Origin: Actinoplanes aureus
GTDB lineage: Bacteria > Actinomycetota > Actinomycetes > Mycobacteriales > Micromonosporaceae
NCBI RefSeq assembly: GCF_015704865.1
Contig: NZ_JADQTO010000018.1
Coordinates: forward strand, 1 to 64,000
Direction: 5' to 3'
Length of the DNA: 64,000 nucleotides
The position numbers and the translations under genes were made by a program. Shown one piece after another: positions 1 through 7,706 of the stretch. The notes beneath the pieces are model-generated. The model saw only the letters and a list, made by a program, of their open reading frames with translations, was not told the origin of the DNA and made no database searches. Position 1 is the stretch's first letter. Each line of letters begins with the position of its first letter.

Positions 1-238
1 CTGCGTCGAGGAACTTCCATTGCTGCCAGGCGCCGTCGTTACGGGTGTACTGGTTGATCGCGGCGCCGTCGGTGGTGGCCAGGTTGTAGACGTCCAGGGC
101 CTTGCCGCTGTTGCGGTTGACCAGCACGTACGGAGTGCCGGCCTGCACGGTGGCGGCGGACGCGTCGGTGGTGACGGCGACCGTGCCGGTGGACGCCAGC
201 ACCACCGTGGCCGCCGCCGTGAGAATGCGCTTTCGCAT
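1..238 (-). CDS. Secreted ricin-type lectin domain protein (3' part missing)
   Basis: Only the first 79 residues lie in the window. The gene starts at an ATG at 238 and runs off the left edge. The protein opens with a Sec signal peptide (MRKRILTAAATVVLAS, cleavage probably after DASA). It then reads into a ricin-B-like lectin repeat (YVLVNRNSGKALDVYN and a later QWKF), a fold that binds carbohydrate. The GH43 gene upstream stops only 8 bases before this start, so the two are probably one operon. The catalytic part, if there is one, lies outside. By context it is likely another arabinan- or plant-polysaccharide-degrading enzyme, which is inference. Confidence 0.8.
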   Translation of the reverse strand, partial: MRKRILTAAATVVLASTGTVAVTTDASAATVQAGTPYVLVNRNSGKALDVYNLATTDGAAINQYTRNDGAWQQWKFLDA

Positions 239-246
239 GCCTGCTC

Positions 247-1299
247 CTAGTAGACGAACGGCCAGCCGGCGGTGTCGTACCCGATGAGGTTGATGCCGAG
301 CAGCGAGGCGCCGTTGTTCGCGTAGTAGTGGTAGACCAGCGCGTCGGCGTCGCTGTCGGCCAGGACGGCCTGGTGACCGGGGCCGTGGATGTTGCCGTGC
401 CCGGCGAGGACCTGGGTGCCGCCGCCGGAGTTCATCGCGGTGCCGTTGCGGGCGACGTACGGGCCGGTGACGCTTGTCGACCGGCCGACCATGACCCGGT
501 ACGTGCTGGAAGCGCCCTGGCAGCAGCGGTCGAACGAGACCCAGAGGTAGTAGTACGACCCGCGCTTGACGATGACCGGCGCCTCGATCGCGCCGCCGCC
601 CCGGCCGGCGATGCTGTGGATCGTGTTGTCGGCCCGCTTGCCTGTCGACGGGTTGAGCGCGACCAGCTTGATGCCGGACCAGAACGAGCCGAAGCTGAGC
701 CACCACCGGCCGTCGGAGTCGACGAACAGGTTCGGGTCGATGGCGTTGAAGTTGTCGGAGGAGCGGGACTCGATCACCAGGCCCTGGTTGGTCCAGGTGC
801 CGGACTCGCCGGTGGTGCTGGTGGCCAGGAAGATCGCCGACCGGTTCGAGCCGAAGGTCGAGGCCGAGTAGTACAGCCAGTACCGGCCGTCGCGGTAGGT
901 GAGATCCGGTGCCCACAGGTTGCGGCTGCCGCCGGTGTAGGTCGTGGTCCAGGAGGCGCCGCCGGGGAATACGGCGCCCGCGTTGCGGAACGCGGTCCGG
1001 TCGGTGGAGGTCTTCAGGGCGATGTTGTTGCCGGTGTGCGCGACCAGGTAGCCGCCGTTCGGGCGACGCACGATCGTCGGGTCGTGCATACCGATGTCGC
1101 CGGTCACCACGCCGGGGTTCGGGTAGGCCGCGGGCGGGGTGGTGGGGGTGGCCGCGGCCAGCGGGACGGCGGCTCGCGTGGCCGCGTCGGACGGGCGGGT
1201 GGCCAGAGCCACGCCGGCGGCCGCGACGACGGCGAACGCGGCCGTCAGCGCCGCCAGACGGATGCGGGATCTGCGCGCGGGGGATGCGGACGAGATCAT
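247..1299 (-). CDS. GH43 arabinan endo-1,5-alpha-L-arabinosidase, secreted
   Basis: A 350-residue secreted arabinanase that cleaves alpha-1,5-L-arabinan. Residues 1-40 are a signal peptide with an Arg-rich N terminus and a long hydrophobic stretch. The five-bladed propeller motifs of GH43 are visible: HDPTIVRR around residue 73 (general base Asp), IDPNLF at 188 (pKa-modulating Asp) and IEAPVIV at 239 (acid Glu). I chose the ATG at 1299 because a GAAGGA Shine-Dalgarno lies just upstream and the signal peptide begins there. The frame stays open to 1470 but that extension is Pro/Arg-rich and unlike a signal peptide. The gene lies 8 bases before the lectin-domain gene and downstream of a palindrome at 1440-1459. 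It groups with the GH127 gene as an arabinose-release unit. Confidence 0.9.
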   Translation of the reverse strand: MISSASPARRSRIRLAALTAAFAVVAAAGVALATRPSDAATRAAVPLAAATPTTPPAAYPNPGVVTGDIGMHDPTIVRRPNGGYLVAHTGNNIALKTSTDRTAFRNAGAVFPGGASWTTTYTGGSRNLWAPDLTYRDGRYWLYYSASTFGSNRSAIFLATSTTGESGTWTNQGLVIESRSSDNFNAIDPNLFVDSDGRWWLSFGSFWSGIKLVALNPSTGKRADNTIHSIAGRGGGAIEAPVIVKRGSYYYLWVSFDRCCQGASSTYRVMVGRSTSVTGPYVARNGTAMNSGGGTQVLAGHGNIHGPGHQAVLADSDADALVYHYYANNGASLLGINLIGYDTAGWPFVY

Positions 1300-1439
1300 G
1301 AGCGTCCTTCGACTCGGAGGGGGCGCCGACGGCCAGGACGGGCCGGCGGCGCTGTCCGGACGCGCCGGCCGGCGACGAGGACTCCGGAGCGAATTCCTGT
1401 CGCCGGGGATGGCCGGCGCGTCCCGGGACGGGGCAACCC

Positions 1440-1459
1440 CGATGTTCTCGTTAACATCG
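1440..1459. promoter_or_regulatory. Inverted repeat, probable LacI/GntR-type operator for the arabinanase genes
   Basis: CGATGTT and AACATCG form a perfect 7-base inverted repeat separated by CTCGTT, about 140 bases upstream of the GH43 start. Half-sites of the ATGTT..AACAT type are common for sugar-responsive repressors in actinomycetes. The rest of the 313-base gap (1300-1612) shows no gene. Confidence 0.5.
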
Positions 1460-1612
1460 TAGTACGTCAATATGCTTGGGTGGTTGGCTTCTGGGAAGTT
1501 TGAGCAGGTCAGCGCAACGACCGCAGCAGCCCGGCGGTCGCCGGACGGCCGGAAGCTGGCTGGCGATCGCGGGGCTGTGCGGGACTCTGCCTGGGCGTAC
1601 CAGATAGCGGTT

Positions 1613-3886
1613 TTAGGTTGTCAGTGTGAGACGCCAGAGGTTGTCGGCGCTGCCGTTGTCGGATTCCTGGACCACCTGGGCGCCCTGGGTGGTGGCGTTG
1701 TTGAGGACGGCGAGCAGTTTGCCGCTGTTGACGTTGCGGATCTTGAAGGTGCCGTTGCCCTGGTCGAGCAGCGCCCAGCGGTGGTCCGCGGTCCCGTTGT
1801 CGTCCCATTGCAGGACGCGGGCGTTGTCCGCGGTGGACATGTTGTCGACGCCCAGCACCTTGCCGCTGTTGACGTTGCGGAAGCGGAACGCGTCGCCGTC
1901 GGTGATCCGGACCCAGCGGTGGTCGGCGGTGCCGGTGTCGCCCCAGATCAGAGCCAGGCCGCCGTTGGCGGTCGACATGTCCTGGATGCCGAGGACCAGC
2001 CCGCTGGCGGCGTTGACCAGCTTGTACGTCCCGGTCGTGCCGGTGCTCGTGTTCCAGTAGACGGAGTAGTTGAAGCCGTGCGCGTTGTAGAACGGCACCA
2101 GGTTGACGGTCGCGCCGTTCGCGGTGGCGGTGGTACGGGTGACCGACGAGACGTCCAGGGTGGGCGGCGTGGTGAGCGCGGTGTTGCCGTAGTTGCCGGC
2201 CAGCACGGCGGGGCCGTAGGTGATCGCCTGAACGGCGGGGTTGTCGTTGGCGGCGCGCATGACGACCCGCATCGGCAGGCGCACGGTGACGGTGTCGCCG
2301 GCGGCCCAGGTACGGGTGATCGTGGCGTACGTCCCCGGCGCGGCGGACGGGACCGAAGTGCCGTTGACGCTGATCGTCGCCCCGCTGGTCCAGGACGGGA
2401 TGCGCACCCGGATGCTCCACGAGCCGCTCATCGTGCCGGACAGCGTCAGCGTGGTGGTGTCGCCGGCCGGGAACGTGGTCGTCTGGGTGACCGTGATGCC
2501 GCGCTGCGTCCAGTTCAGCACCGACGGCACGAACAGGTTCACCGTGAGCGTGTTGCCGTTGCGGAAGTAGACCGAGTCCATCAGCCGGGTGTTGACCTCG
2601 ACGCCGGTGCCCTGGCAGCACCAGAAGGTGGTGTAGTCGGTGGACCAGGTGCCGCCGCCCCAGGCCGGGCCGACGCCACGGCGCCCGCCCGCGCGCAGCG
2701 GGGTGAAGTACGTGACGTGGCCGTGGTTGTCGGCCGGGTTCTGCGCGCCGATCACGTGGTTGAGCAGGGCCTGCTCGTAGAAGTCGAAGTAGCCGGCCCG
2801 GTTCGGGTCGATCAGCCACAGTTCCCGGGTCAGCTGGAGCATGTTGACGGTGTTGCAGTGCTCGCAGGTGTCGTTGGTCAGGTAGGCGGCGATCGCGTTC
2901 GGCGGGCGGAAGTGTTCGGCCTGGCTGTTGCCGCCGATCGCGTACGTGTGCGCGCCGACCGTGATGTTCCAGGCGTTGGAGGCGATGTCGCGGTAACGGG
3001 TCGTGGCCGTCGCCTTGTACTCGCGGGCCGCGCCGATCCACTTGGGCACCTGGGTGTTGGCGTGCAGCCCGTTGAGCCGGTCCTGGTTCGCCGCGAGGGG
3101 GTCGAAGACCGCGGCGTGGTCGAAGCGCTGCGCGACGGTCAGCCAGCGGGCGTCGCCGGTCTGCTGGTAGACGTCGGTGAGCACGGCGTTCATACCGCCG
3201 AACTCGGTACCCAGCATGGCCTGCATCTGGGCGGTGGTGAGCCGGGCGGTCCGGGTGTCGACCCAGCCGGCGAGCGCCAGCAGCACGGTACGCGCCTGGG
3301 TGTTGCCGATGTAGCGCCACACGTCCAGGAGCCCGGCGAGAGTCTTGTGGACGCAGTAGTACGGCACGTTCCCGTTGCTCAGGGTCCGCGCTTCCAGGGC
3401 GGTGAAGTCGGACTCCGGGAAGCCGGAGAGGTAGCCGTTGGCCGCCTGGCACTTGGCCAGTTCCGCGACCATGTAGTTGGCCTTGTCCCGGCAGGCGGTG
3501 TCGCCGAGCACCGCCCAGGCCTGCGCCCAGGCGGTGAGGAAGTGGCCCTGCACGTGGCTGCGGAACGGGAAGCTGGGCGCGTCCCAGCCGCCGTTGGCCG
3601 CCGCGCCGCCGGTGGACCGGCCGTGGTTGGCGCGGAATACATAGAGCAGCCGGTCCACGTCGACGAACCGCAGGTAGTTGAGCGTCCGGTTCTGGTTGTC
3701 CAGGAACCGGCCGGCGGTCAGCCGCACCTGGCCGAACTCGAACGGGTACGCGGCGACGCCGAGGTCGGCGCGGACCGGCGGGATGACGGCTGCGGCGGCC
3801 GGGGCGCCGCGCAGCAGAGTGGGTCCGGCCGCGGAGGCGAGGGCGACGCCGAGCACGCTGCGGCGGGTGAGGGGGAGCGGGGACAT
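1613..3886 (-). CDS. GH127 beta-L-arabinofuranosidase with C-terminal ricin-type lectin domain
   Basis: A 757-residue secreted enzyme. Residues 1-34 are a twin-arginine signal (PLTRRSVLGVALA). The body matches the GH127 (DUF1680) family, retaining-type beta-L-arabinofuranosidases that use a zinc-bound cysteine nucleophile. The expected cluster is present: Glu324 in NSQAEHF (acid/base), Glu342 and Cys344 in CEHCNTVNML, and Cys423-Cys424 in FWCCQGTG. From about residue 625 a ricin-B lectin module with repeated GLVLGI / GKVLGV / GKLLAV blocks probably anchors the enzyme to polysaccharide. The start at 3886 follows a GGAGG ribosome site. An open extension to 4039 covers the operator region and is rejected. 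The gene lies upstream of the GH43 gene on the same strand, but a 313-base gap and a separate operator suggest its own transcript. Confidence 0.9.
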   Translation of the reverse strand: MSPLPLTRRSVLGVALASAAGPTLLRGAPAAAAVIPPVRADLGVAAYPFEFGQVRLTAGRFLDNQNRTLNYLRFVDVDRLLYVFRANHGRSTGGAAANGGWDAPSFPFRSHVQGHFLTAWAQAWAVLGDTACRDKANYMVAELAKCQAANGYLSGFPESDFTALEARTLSNGNVPYYCVHKTLAGLLDVWRYIGNTQARTVLLALAGWVDTRTARLTTAQMQAMLGTEFGGMNAVLTDVYQQTGDARWLTVAQRFDHAAVFDPLAANQDRLNGLHANTQVPKWIGAAREYKATATTRYRDIASNAWNITVGAHTYAIGGNSQAEHFRPPNAIAAYLTNDTCEHCNTVNMLQLTRELWLIDPNRAGYFDFYEQALLNHVIGAQNPADNHGHVTYFTPLRAGGRRGVGPAWGGGTWSTDYTTFWCCQGTGVEVNTRLMDSVYFRNGNTLTVNLFVPSVLNWTQRGITVTQTTTFPAGDTTTLTLSGTMSGSWSIRVRIPSWTSGATISVNGTSVPSAAPGTYATITRTWAAGDTVTVRLPMRVVMRAANDNPAVQAITYGPAVLAGNYGNTALTTPPTLDVSSVTRTTATANGATVNLVPFYNAHGFNYSVYWNTSTGTTGTYKLVNAASGLVLGIQDMSTANGGLALIWGDTGTADHRWVRITDGDAFRFRNVNSGKVLGVDNMSTADNARVLQWDDNGTADHRWALLDQGNGTFKIRNVNSGKLLAVLNNATTQGAQVVQESDNGSADNLWRLTLTT

Positions 3887-3925
3887 TTCCGACCTCCGGT
3901 CTGCTTCCAGAGCAGGACTGGGGAA

Positions 3926-3939
3926 TGTGTGCGCTAACA
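3926..3939. promoter_or_regulatory. LacI-family-like operator, proximal copy
   Basis: TGTGTGCGCTAACA lies 40 bases upstream of the GH127 start and matches the TGTKAGCGCTMACA pattern of LacI-family sugar regulators at most positions. A second copy lies at 3981-3994. Confidence 0.5.
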
Positions 3940-3980
3940 GGCAGGTTCCCTGCTGGAACGCCTGAGCTGGGGATGCGACT

Positions 3981-3994
3981 TGTGATCGCTCACA
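3981..3994. promoter_or_regulatory. LacI-family-like operator, distal copy
   Basis: TGTGATCGCTCACA has perfect TGTGA/TCACA arms around a 4-base centre. It lies between the divergent GH127 and L,D-transpeptidase genes, 42 bases beyond the proximal copy. Two sites four helical turns apart suggest looping or cooperative repression of GH127. Confidence 0.5.
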
Positions 3995-4098
3995 CGCTGG
4001 GGTTCGCACATTGAAACACCGGCGTAACTTCGCTGTCAACGCATCGACGCTTGCGAAGGTCTGCGCGGCCGGCCGGCCATGGTCCGTATGGTGGTGCG

Positions 4099-4863
4099 AT
4101 GGAATCCGGCCTGATGCGGAGACGTGCGGCGACTCTCGTGCTAGTGCTGACGGCGGCTCTGCTTCCCGCGACTCCGGCCGCCGCGGCGTCGATTCCGGCG
4201 GATCTGGCGCACATCGGCAACGCGCGGCAACTCATCGTGGTGACCGCGCCGGGCTGGTCGTCGACGCGGGCGACTCTGCGGGCCTACCAGCGCGGCGGTG
4301 ACGGCCGGTGGCGGCAGGTCTTCAAGGCGATGGCCGCGCGCACCGGGTACGGCGGGTGGGCGTGGGCCAACCGCCGGGTGCAGGACACCGGACAGACTCC
4401 GGTCGGCACATTCACCATCACGCGGGCATTCGGTGTCCGCCCGGATCCGGGGACCCGGTTGCCGTACCGCGAGGTGGACGGCAACGACTACTGGGTCGGC
4501 GATCGGCGCGATCCGCGGACGTACAACCTCTTTCAGCCGTCGGCGTCGCCCAACCGCACCTGGCGGATCTCGCAGGCGGAGCGTCTCGCGGCATATCCGA
4601 CGCAGTACGCGTACGCCGCGGTGATCAATTTCAACCGGCCGTCCGGTGTGCGGTGGGACGCGAAGCGCGGTGAGTACGTCGCCGGCAAGCCGGCGCACGT
4701 CGGTCGTGGCTCGGCGATCTTTCTGCACGCCAGCGGCAAAGGCGCGACCGCGGGGTGCGTGTCGGTCAGCCGGTCCAACATGGTCCGGCTGCTCAAGTGG
4801 CTGAACCCGGCGAAGCGTCCCCGCATCGTGATGGGGCCGTCGAAGGTCATTACCCGGGCCTGA
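4099..4863 (+). CDS. L,D-transpeptidase (YkuD-type), secreted
   Basis: A 254-residue exported protein with an N-terminal signal (RRRAATLVLVLTAALLPATPAAAAS). The C-terminal part carries the YkuD catalytic signature in a diverged form: FLHASGKGATAGCVSVS, where His, Gly-Cys and Ser mark the catalytic site. Such enzymes form 3-3 peptidoglycan cross-links or attach proteins in the cell envelope. Several short hallmarks precede it (TPVGTFTITRAFG, DYWVGD). The start is either ATG 4099 or ATG 4114; 4099 is used because a GGTGGTG stretch precedes it. The gene is transcribed away from GH127 and stands alone. Nothing links it to the RiPP genes that follow apart from position. Confidence 0.85.
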   Translation: MESGLMRRRAATLVLVLTAALLPATPAAAASIPADLAHIGNARQLIVVTAPGWSSTRATLRAYQRGGDGRWRQVFKAMAARTGYGGWAWANRRVQDTGQTPVGTFTITRAFGVRPDPGTRLPYREVDGNDYWVGDRRDPRTYNLFQPSASPNRTWRISQAERLAAYPTQYAYAAVINFNRPSGVRWDAKRGEYVAGKPAHVGRGSAIFLHASGKGATAGCVSVSRSNMVRLLKWLNPAKRPRIVMGPSKVITRA

Positions 4864-4953
4864 CGCGGCCGGGCATTTCAGATCACGAATGCGACACTCC
4901 GAATTGGTCAGTTGCTGCCTATTTGGCGGAAGGCACCGCTACCCGACGGCGCC

Positions 4954-4959
4954 TTGACA
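4954..4959 (+). promoter_or_regulatory. Possible -35 box of the RiPP precursor promoter
   Basis: TTGACA lies 96 bases upstream of the precursor start within the 186-base gap 4864-5049. No convincing -10 element at 16-18 bases was found, so this is a weak call. The precursor has a strong ribosome site, AAGGAG at 5037-5042, seven bases before its ATG. Confidence 0.3.
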
Positions 4960-5049
4960 TCCCCCGGGAATCCACAATGCTGGAAGGCGGTGAGCTGCGC
5001 GTTTGATCAGAATCCGGCGATCTCGAATGGAGTCCGAAGGAGAAAGATT

Positions 5050-5361
5050 ATGGCCAACGAAAAGCAGACCGACGGCGGCACGGTGCTACGTGGAGCCGAC
5101 GGACAGCTCTATTTCATCCGCGACGAGATGCTGGACGCCCTGAAGATCGAGGGCGAGGGCCTGGACCGGATCGGGCGTGTCCTGCGCGACGCCGGCAAGA
5201 AGCCGGCCGGCGAGGAGGCCGAGGCCAAGGGCAAGGGCAAGCAGGGCGTCGAGCAACTGCACTACGTCCGTGGCGATCTGCTGGTCGACCAGCCGACGGA
5301 CAAGGTGAAGCCACCGATCGACGAGGTCAAGAGCACCATCATGTGCCCCTGGTTCTGCTGA
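5050..5361 (+). CDS. Candidate RiPP precursor peptide with Cys-rich C-terminal core
   Basis: A 103-residue, highly charged peptide ending in KSTIMCPWFC. It has the look of a RiPP precursor: a soluble, Lys/Glu/Asp-rich leader and a short hydrophobic tail with two cysteines (spaced C-P-W-F-C), one Ser and one Thr. The leader holds two similar blocks, GQLYFIRDEML (residues 18-28) and EQLHYVRGDLL (about 69-79). They share QL..xR..L and similar residues between, suggesting a duplicated recognition element. AAGGAG seven bases before the ATG makes the start secure. The next gene begins 20 bases after the stop, and LanB, radical SAM, TfuA and YcaO genes lie within 10 kb. I do not recognise a named precursor family. 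The cleavage site and final product are unknown. Confidence 0.75.
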   Translation: MANEKQTDGGTVLRGADGQLYFIRDEMLDALKIEGEGLDRIGRVLRDAGKKPAGEEAEAKGKGKQGVEQLHYVRGDLLVDQPTDKVKPPIDEVKSTIMCPWFC

Positions 5362-5381
5362 CCGCGCGGTCCGAGGCCATC

Positions 5382-6890
5382 GTGACCTGGTGGTTGCGTG
5401 ACGACGCGTCAGTGACCGTCGCCTACGACGACATGACACCGTTCGGCAGCCCGATGACGCAGCGACCGTCTCGGAGCGCCCGCGAGATCTTCGCCCCGAT
5501 CCTGGAGCACGCCCGGAGCCACGGCTTCGACGAGGTGCTGCGTACCGGGCCCGCCTTGCTCGCCGACGTGGTGGCGAGCAAGGCGTTCGCCGGCGTCGCC
5601 GAGCCCGATGTGGACGGTGCGTGGCGCGTGCTGCCGCAGGTCCGCTACCCGGACGTCGCCGACTGCCCGCCGCGGTGGCTGAGCGTGGCAGGTCCGGCGG
5701 GCGGCCGGGTGACCACCGAGGTGCCGGCCTCGGCCTGGCCGCGGGTGCACGAGGTGATCGCGCGGCTCACCCACGACGGTTACACCGAGCAGAGCGGCGG
5801 CTCGCCGGACATCGCCGGGCTGGTCGAGCGCCTGCGCGAGGCCGGCCTGCTGCGCTCCTCGAACGACGTACCGGCTCTCACCGGGGACCTGACCTTCGCG
5901 GGCCACAACACGGTCGTGGTGCGCTCGGCGCGCTCGTCGGTCGTCGTCGACCCGTTCCTCTTCCCGAGCAGCGCGTCCTACCCGGACACCTACCAGCCCC
6001 TCGGCGCCGGCCGGCTGGGAACCGTGGACGCCCTGCTCATCACCCACTCGCACCCGGACCACTTCGATCCGGCCACGCTGATCCGGTTTCCTCCCGACAT
6101 CCGGGTGATCGTTCCGGTCGCCGAGCGGGAGACCGTGCTCGGTGCGGACATGCGGCACCGGCTGGGCGAACTGGGTTTCACCAACGTGGTCGTCCTGGGC
6201 TGGGGCGAGGCCGAGACGGTCGGTGACATCGTGGTGCACGCCCTGCCGTTCTACGGCGAGCAGCCGAGCGACGGCCGGGTACTGCATCCGGACGTGCGCA
6301 ACGTGGGCAACACCTACGTGGTCGAGACGCCGGCGTTCAGTGCCGCCTTCCTCGCCGACAGCGGGCGCGACCACGCGGGCGACGTCCGGGACGTGCCCGA
6401 GCGGTGGCGGCGCGAGCATCCGCCGGTGGATGTCGTCTTCGCCGGCTATCGCGGCTGGTCGACGTACCCGGTGCAGCACGTGTTCTCCTCGGTGGCGGCG
6501 TTCATGCTCTTCGTGCCGCCGACGCTGTGGGGCTGCCGGCATCAGCTGATGACCGACGCGGCGGACGCGGTGGACGTGGCGGAACGCTTCGGGGCGCGCT
6601 ATCTGGTCCCGTATGCGGACGGCGGCGCGCCGTGGCACTGGGAGATCGGGCTCGGGCCGAAACTGGACGGCTCCGGGACCGAGGATCCGGACTTCGACCC
6701 GTACCCGGAACGCGTCATCGACGTCGCGCGGCGGCGTATCCGGGCGCCGGGCGGCGAGATGGTGGCATCACCGGTACGCGTGCTGTTGCTGCGCCCGGGC
6801 GACTCGGTCACCGATGTGTCCGGCGAGGCGGGCGTCGTACGGGTGCCCGGCCACTCATGGGCGTATCCGGACACCGTCCGGCTGGGTTGA
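5382..6890 (+). CDS. MBL-fold metallohydrolase of the RiPP locus
   Basis: A 502-residue protein whose central and C-terminal parts are a metallo-beta-lactamase fold. The metal motif THSHPDHFD is at residues 221-229 (His222, His224, Asp226, His227), with a downstream LADSGRDH and a late WGCRH. The first ~170 residues are not a standard part of that fold. Around residues 105-155 they resemble a small winged-helix segment (VIARLTHDGY... LVERLREAGLL) and could be a precursor-recognition element, which is speculative. The GTG at 5382 is preferred because GAGG sits five bases upstream. A GTG at 5343 would overlap the precursor. It may hydrolyse the modified peptide or an amide or ester intermediate. 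Its 3' end overlaps the opposing SpaB_C-type gene by 36 bases. Confidence 0.75.
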   Translation: MTWWLRDDASVTVAYDDMTPFGSPMTQRPSRSAREIFAPILEHARSHGFDEVLRTGPALLADVVASKAFAGVAEPDVDGAWRVLPQVRYPDVADCPPRWLSVAGPAGGRVTTEVPASAWPRVHEVIARLTHDGYTEQSGGSPDIAGLVERLREAGLLRSSNDVPALTGDLTFAGHNTVVVRSARSSVVVDPFLFPSSASYPDTYQPLGAGRLGTVDALLITHSHPDHFDPATLIRFPPDIRVIVPVAERETVLGADMRHRLGELGFTNVVVLGWGEAETVGDIVVHALPFYGEQPSDGRVLHPDVRNVGNTYVVETPAFSAAFLADSGRDHAGDVRDVPERWRREHPPVDVVFAGYRGWSTYPVQHVFSSVAAFMLFVPPTLWGCRHQLMTDAADAVDVAERFGARYLVPYADGGAPWHWEIGLGPKLDGSGTEDPDFDPYPERVIDVARRRIRAPGGEMVASPVRVLLLRPGDSVTDVSGEAGVVRVPGHSWAYPDTVRLG

Positions 6891-7706
6891 CTCCGCCATC
6901 GCCGCGACGCAGGAGCCCAGCAGTGGCAGCTCCAGTGGCAACCCCCAGCGGTTCCAGTGAAAGACGGCGGCCGCGGTCAGCCACCTGCGCGGCCCCCGGC
7001 TGAGCCGGCCCGCGCTGACGGCGGCCCGCAGCGCCGCCGACACCCGCGCGTTGGCCACCCGGGCCGGATCCAGCACGGCGGACGCCGCTGGACCGGGCGC
7101 CGCCAGGAAGGCACGGACCTCACCGACCACCGCCGGGTCGGGCCGGAACGGGACGCCGGCGGCGCCGCCGACGGCCTCCTCGAGTCCTTTCCAGACGTCC
7201 CACACCTCGGCGCCGTCGTCCAGGCTGCGCGTGAACAGGTCCTGGCAGATCGCCAGGGAGAGCAGCCGGCGCGACACCGGCGGATCCTGGTCGCTGCTCG
7301 CCGCGCCGGCCTCGAACCGCAGCGCGAGCGCGGCATCGGCGTCGAACAGGTCGTGCGCGATGCCCATCCCGGTCTTTCCGCCGAAGCGGCGGCGCTCGGG
7401 CTCGTACCCGGTGAAGCGGAAGCCGCGGATGTCGTTGCGTCGCTCGGCCGCGCTCAGCCAGGTCGTCAGCGCCGGTTCCAGCCGCTCACCCAGGTCCGGG
7501 CCGCCGAAGCGAAGCCGCAGTCCGGGCGGCTTGCGGACGAAGTAGAACCGCGCGAAGTACCCGTCGGCGCGCCACCGTTCTACCGTGGTCGCGAGCGCCG
7601 ACCAGGGCACGAACGGCTGCTCAGCGGTCGCGGGGAAGAGCGCGGCGTTGACCTGGATCCAGATCGTGTCCTCCCCGGGGTGTGCTGTTCCCATGGTCGC
7701 CGTCAT
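6855..7706 (-). CDS. Thiopeptide-type bacteriocin biosynthesis protein (SpaB_C, LanB elimination domain)
   Basis: A 283-residue stand-alone SpaB_C domain. It opens with IWIQVNAALFP, a typical start for the family, followed by YFARFYFVRKPPGLRLRF, and ends with the characteristic AVFHWNRWGLPLELP. In split LanB systems this part eliminates glutamate from glutamylated Ser/Thr to give dehydroamino acids. Related proteins instead catalyse the thiopeptide cycloaddition. Here there is only one such protein, next to one large LanB, so the elimination role is the simpler reading. The start (7706, or Met5 at 7694) lies inside the 3' end of the LanB gene in another frame, so the pair is translationally coupled. 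The stop overlaps the MBL gene on the opposite strand. Confidence 0.85.
   Translation of the reverse strand: MTATMGTAHPGEDTIWIQVNAALFPATAEQPFVPWSALATTVERWRADGYFARFYFVRKPPGLRLRFGGPDLGERLEPALTTWLSAAERRNDIRGFRFTGYEPERRRFGGKTGMGIAHDLFDADAALALRFEAGAASSDQDPPVSRRLLSLAICQDLFTRSLDDGAEVWDVWKGLEEAVGGAAGVPFRPDPAVVGEVRAFLAAPGPAASAVLDPARVANARVSAALRAAVSAGRLSRGPRRWLTAAAVFHWNRWGLPLELPLLGSCVAAMAESTQPDGVRIRP

Noticed and set aside
1472..3937. Very long open frame on the plus strand antisense to GH127, and many similar long frames elsewhere (for example 10372-12393 and 44022-45191)
   Set aside because: They mirror real genes on the other strand, have no family motifs, and are rich in Gly/Arg/Val/Ala as expected for shadow frames in high-GC DNA.
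4099..4863. L,D-transpeptidase as part of the RiPP locus
   Set aside because: It has a secretion signal and cell-wall motifs and is separated by 186 bases with its own promoter region for the precursor. Proximity alone is not evidence.
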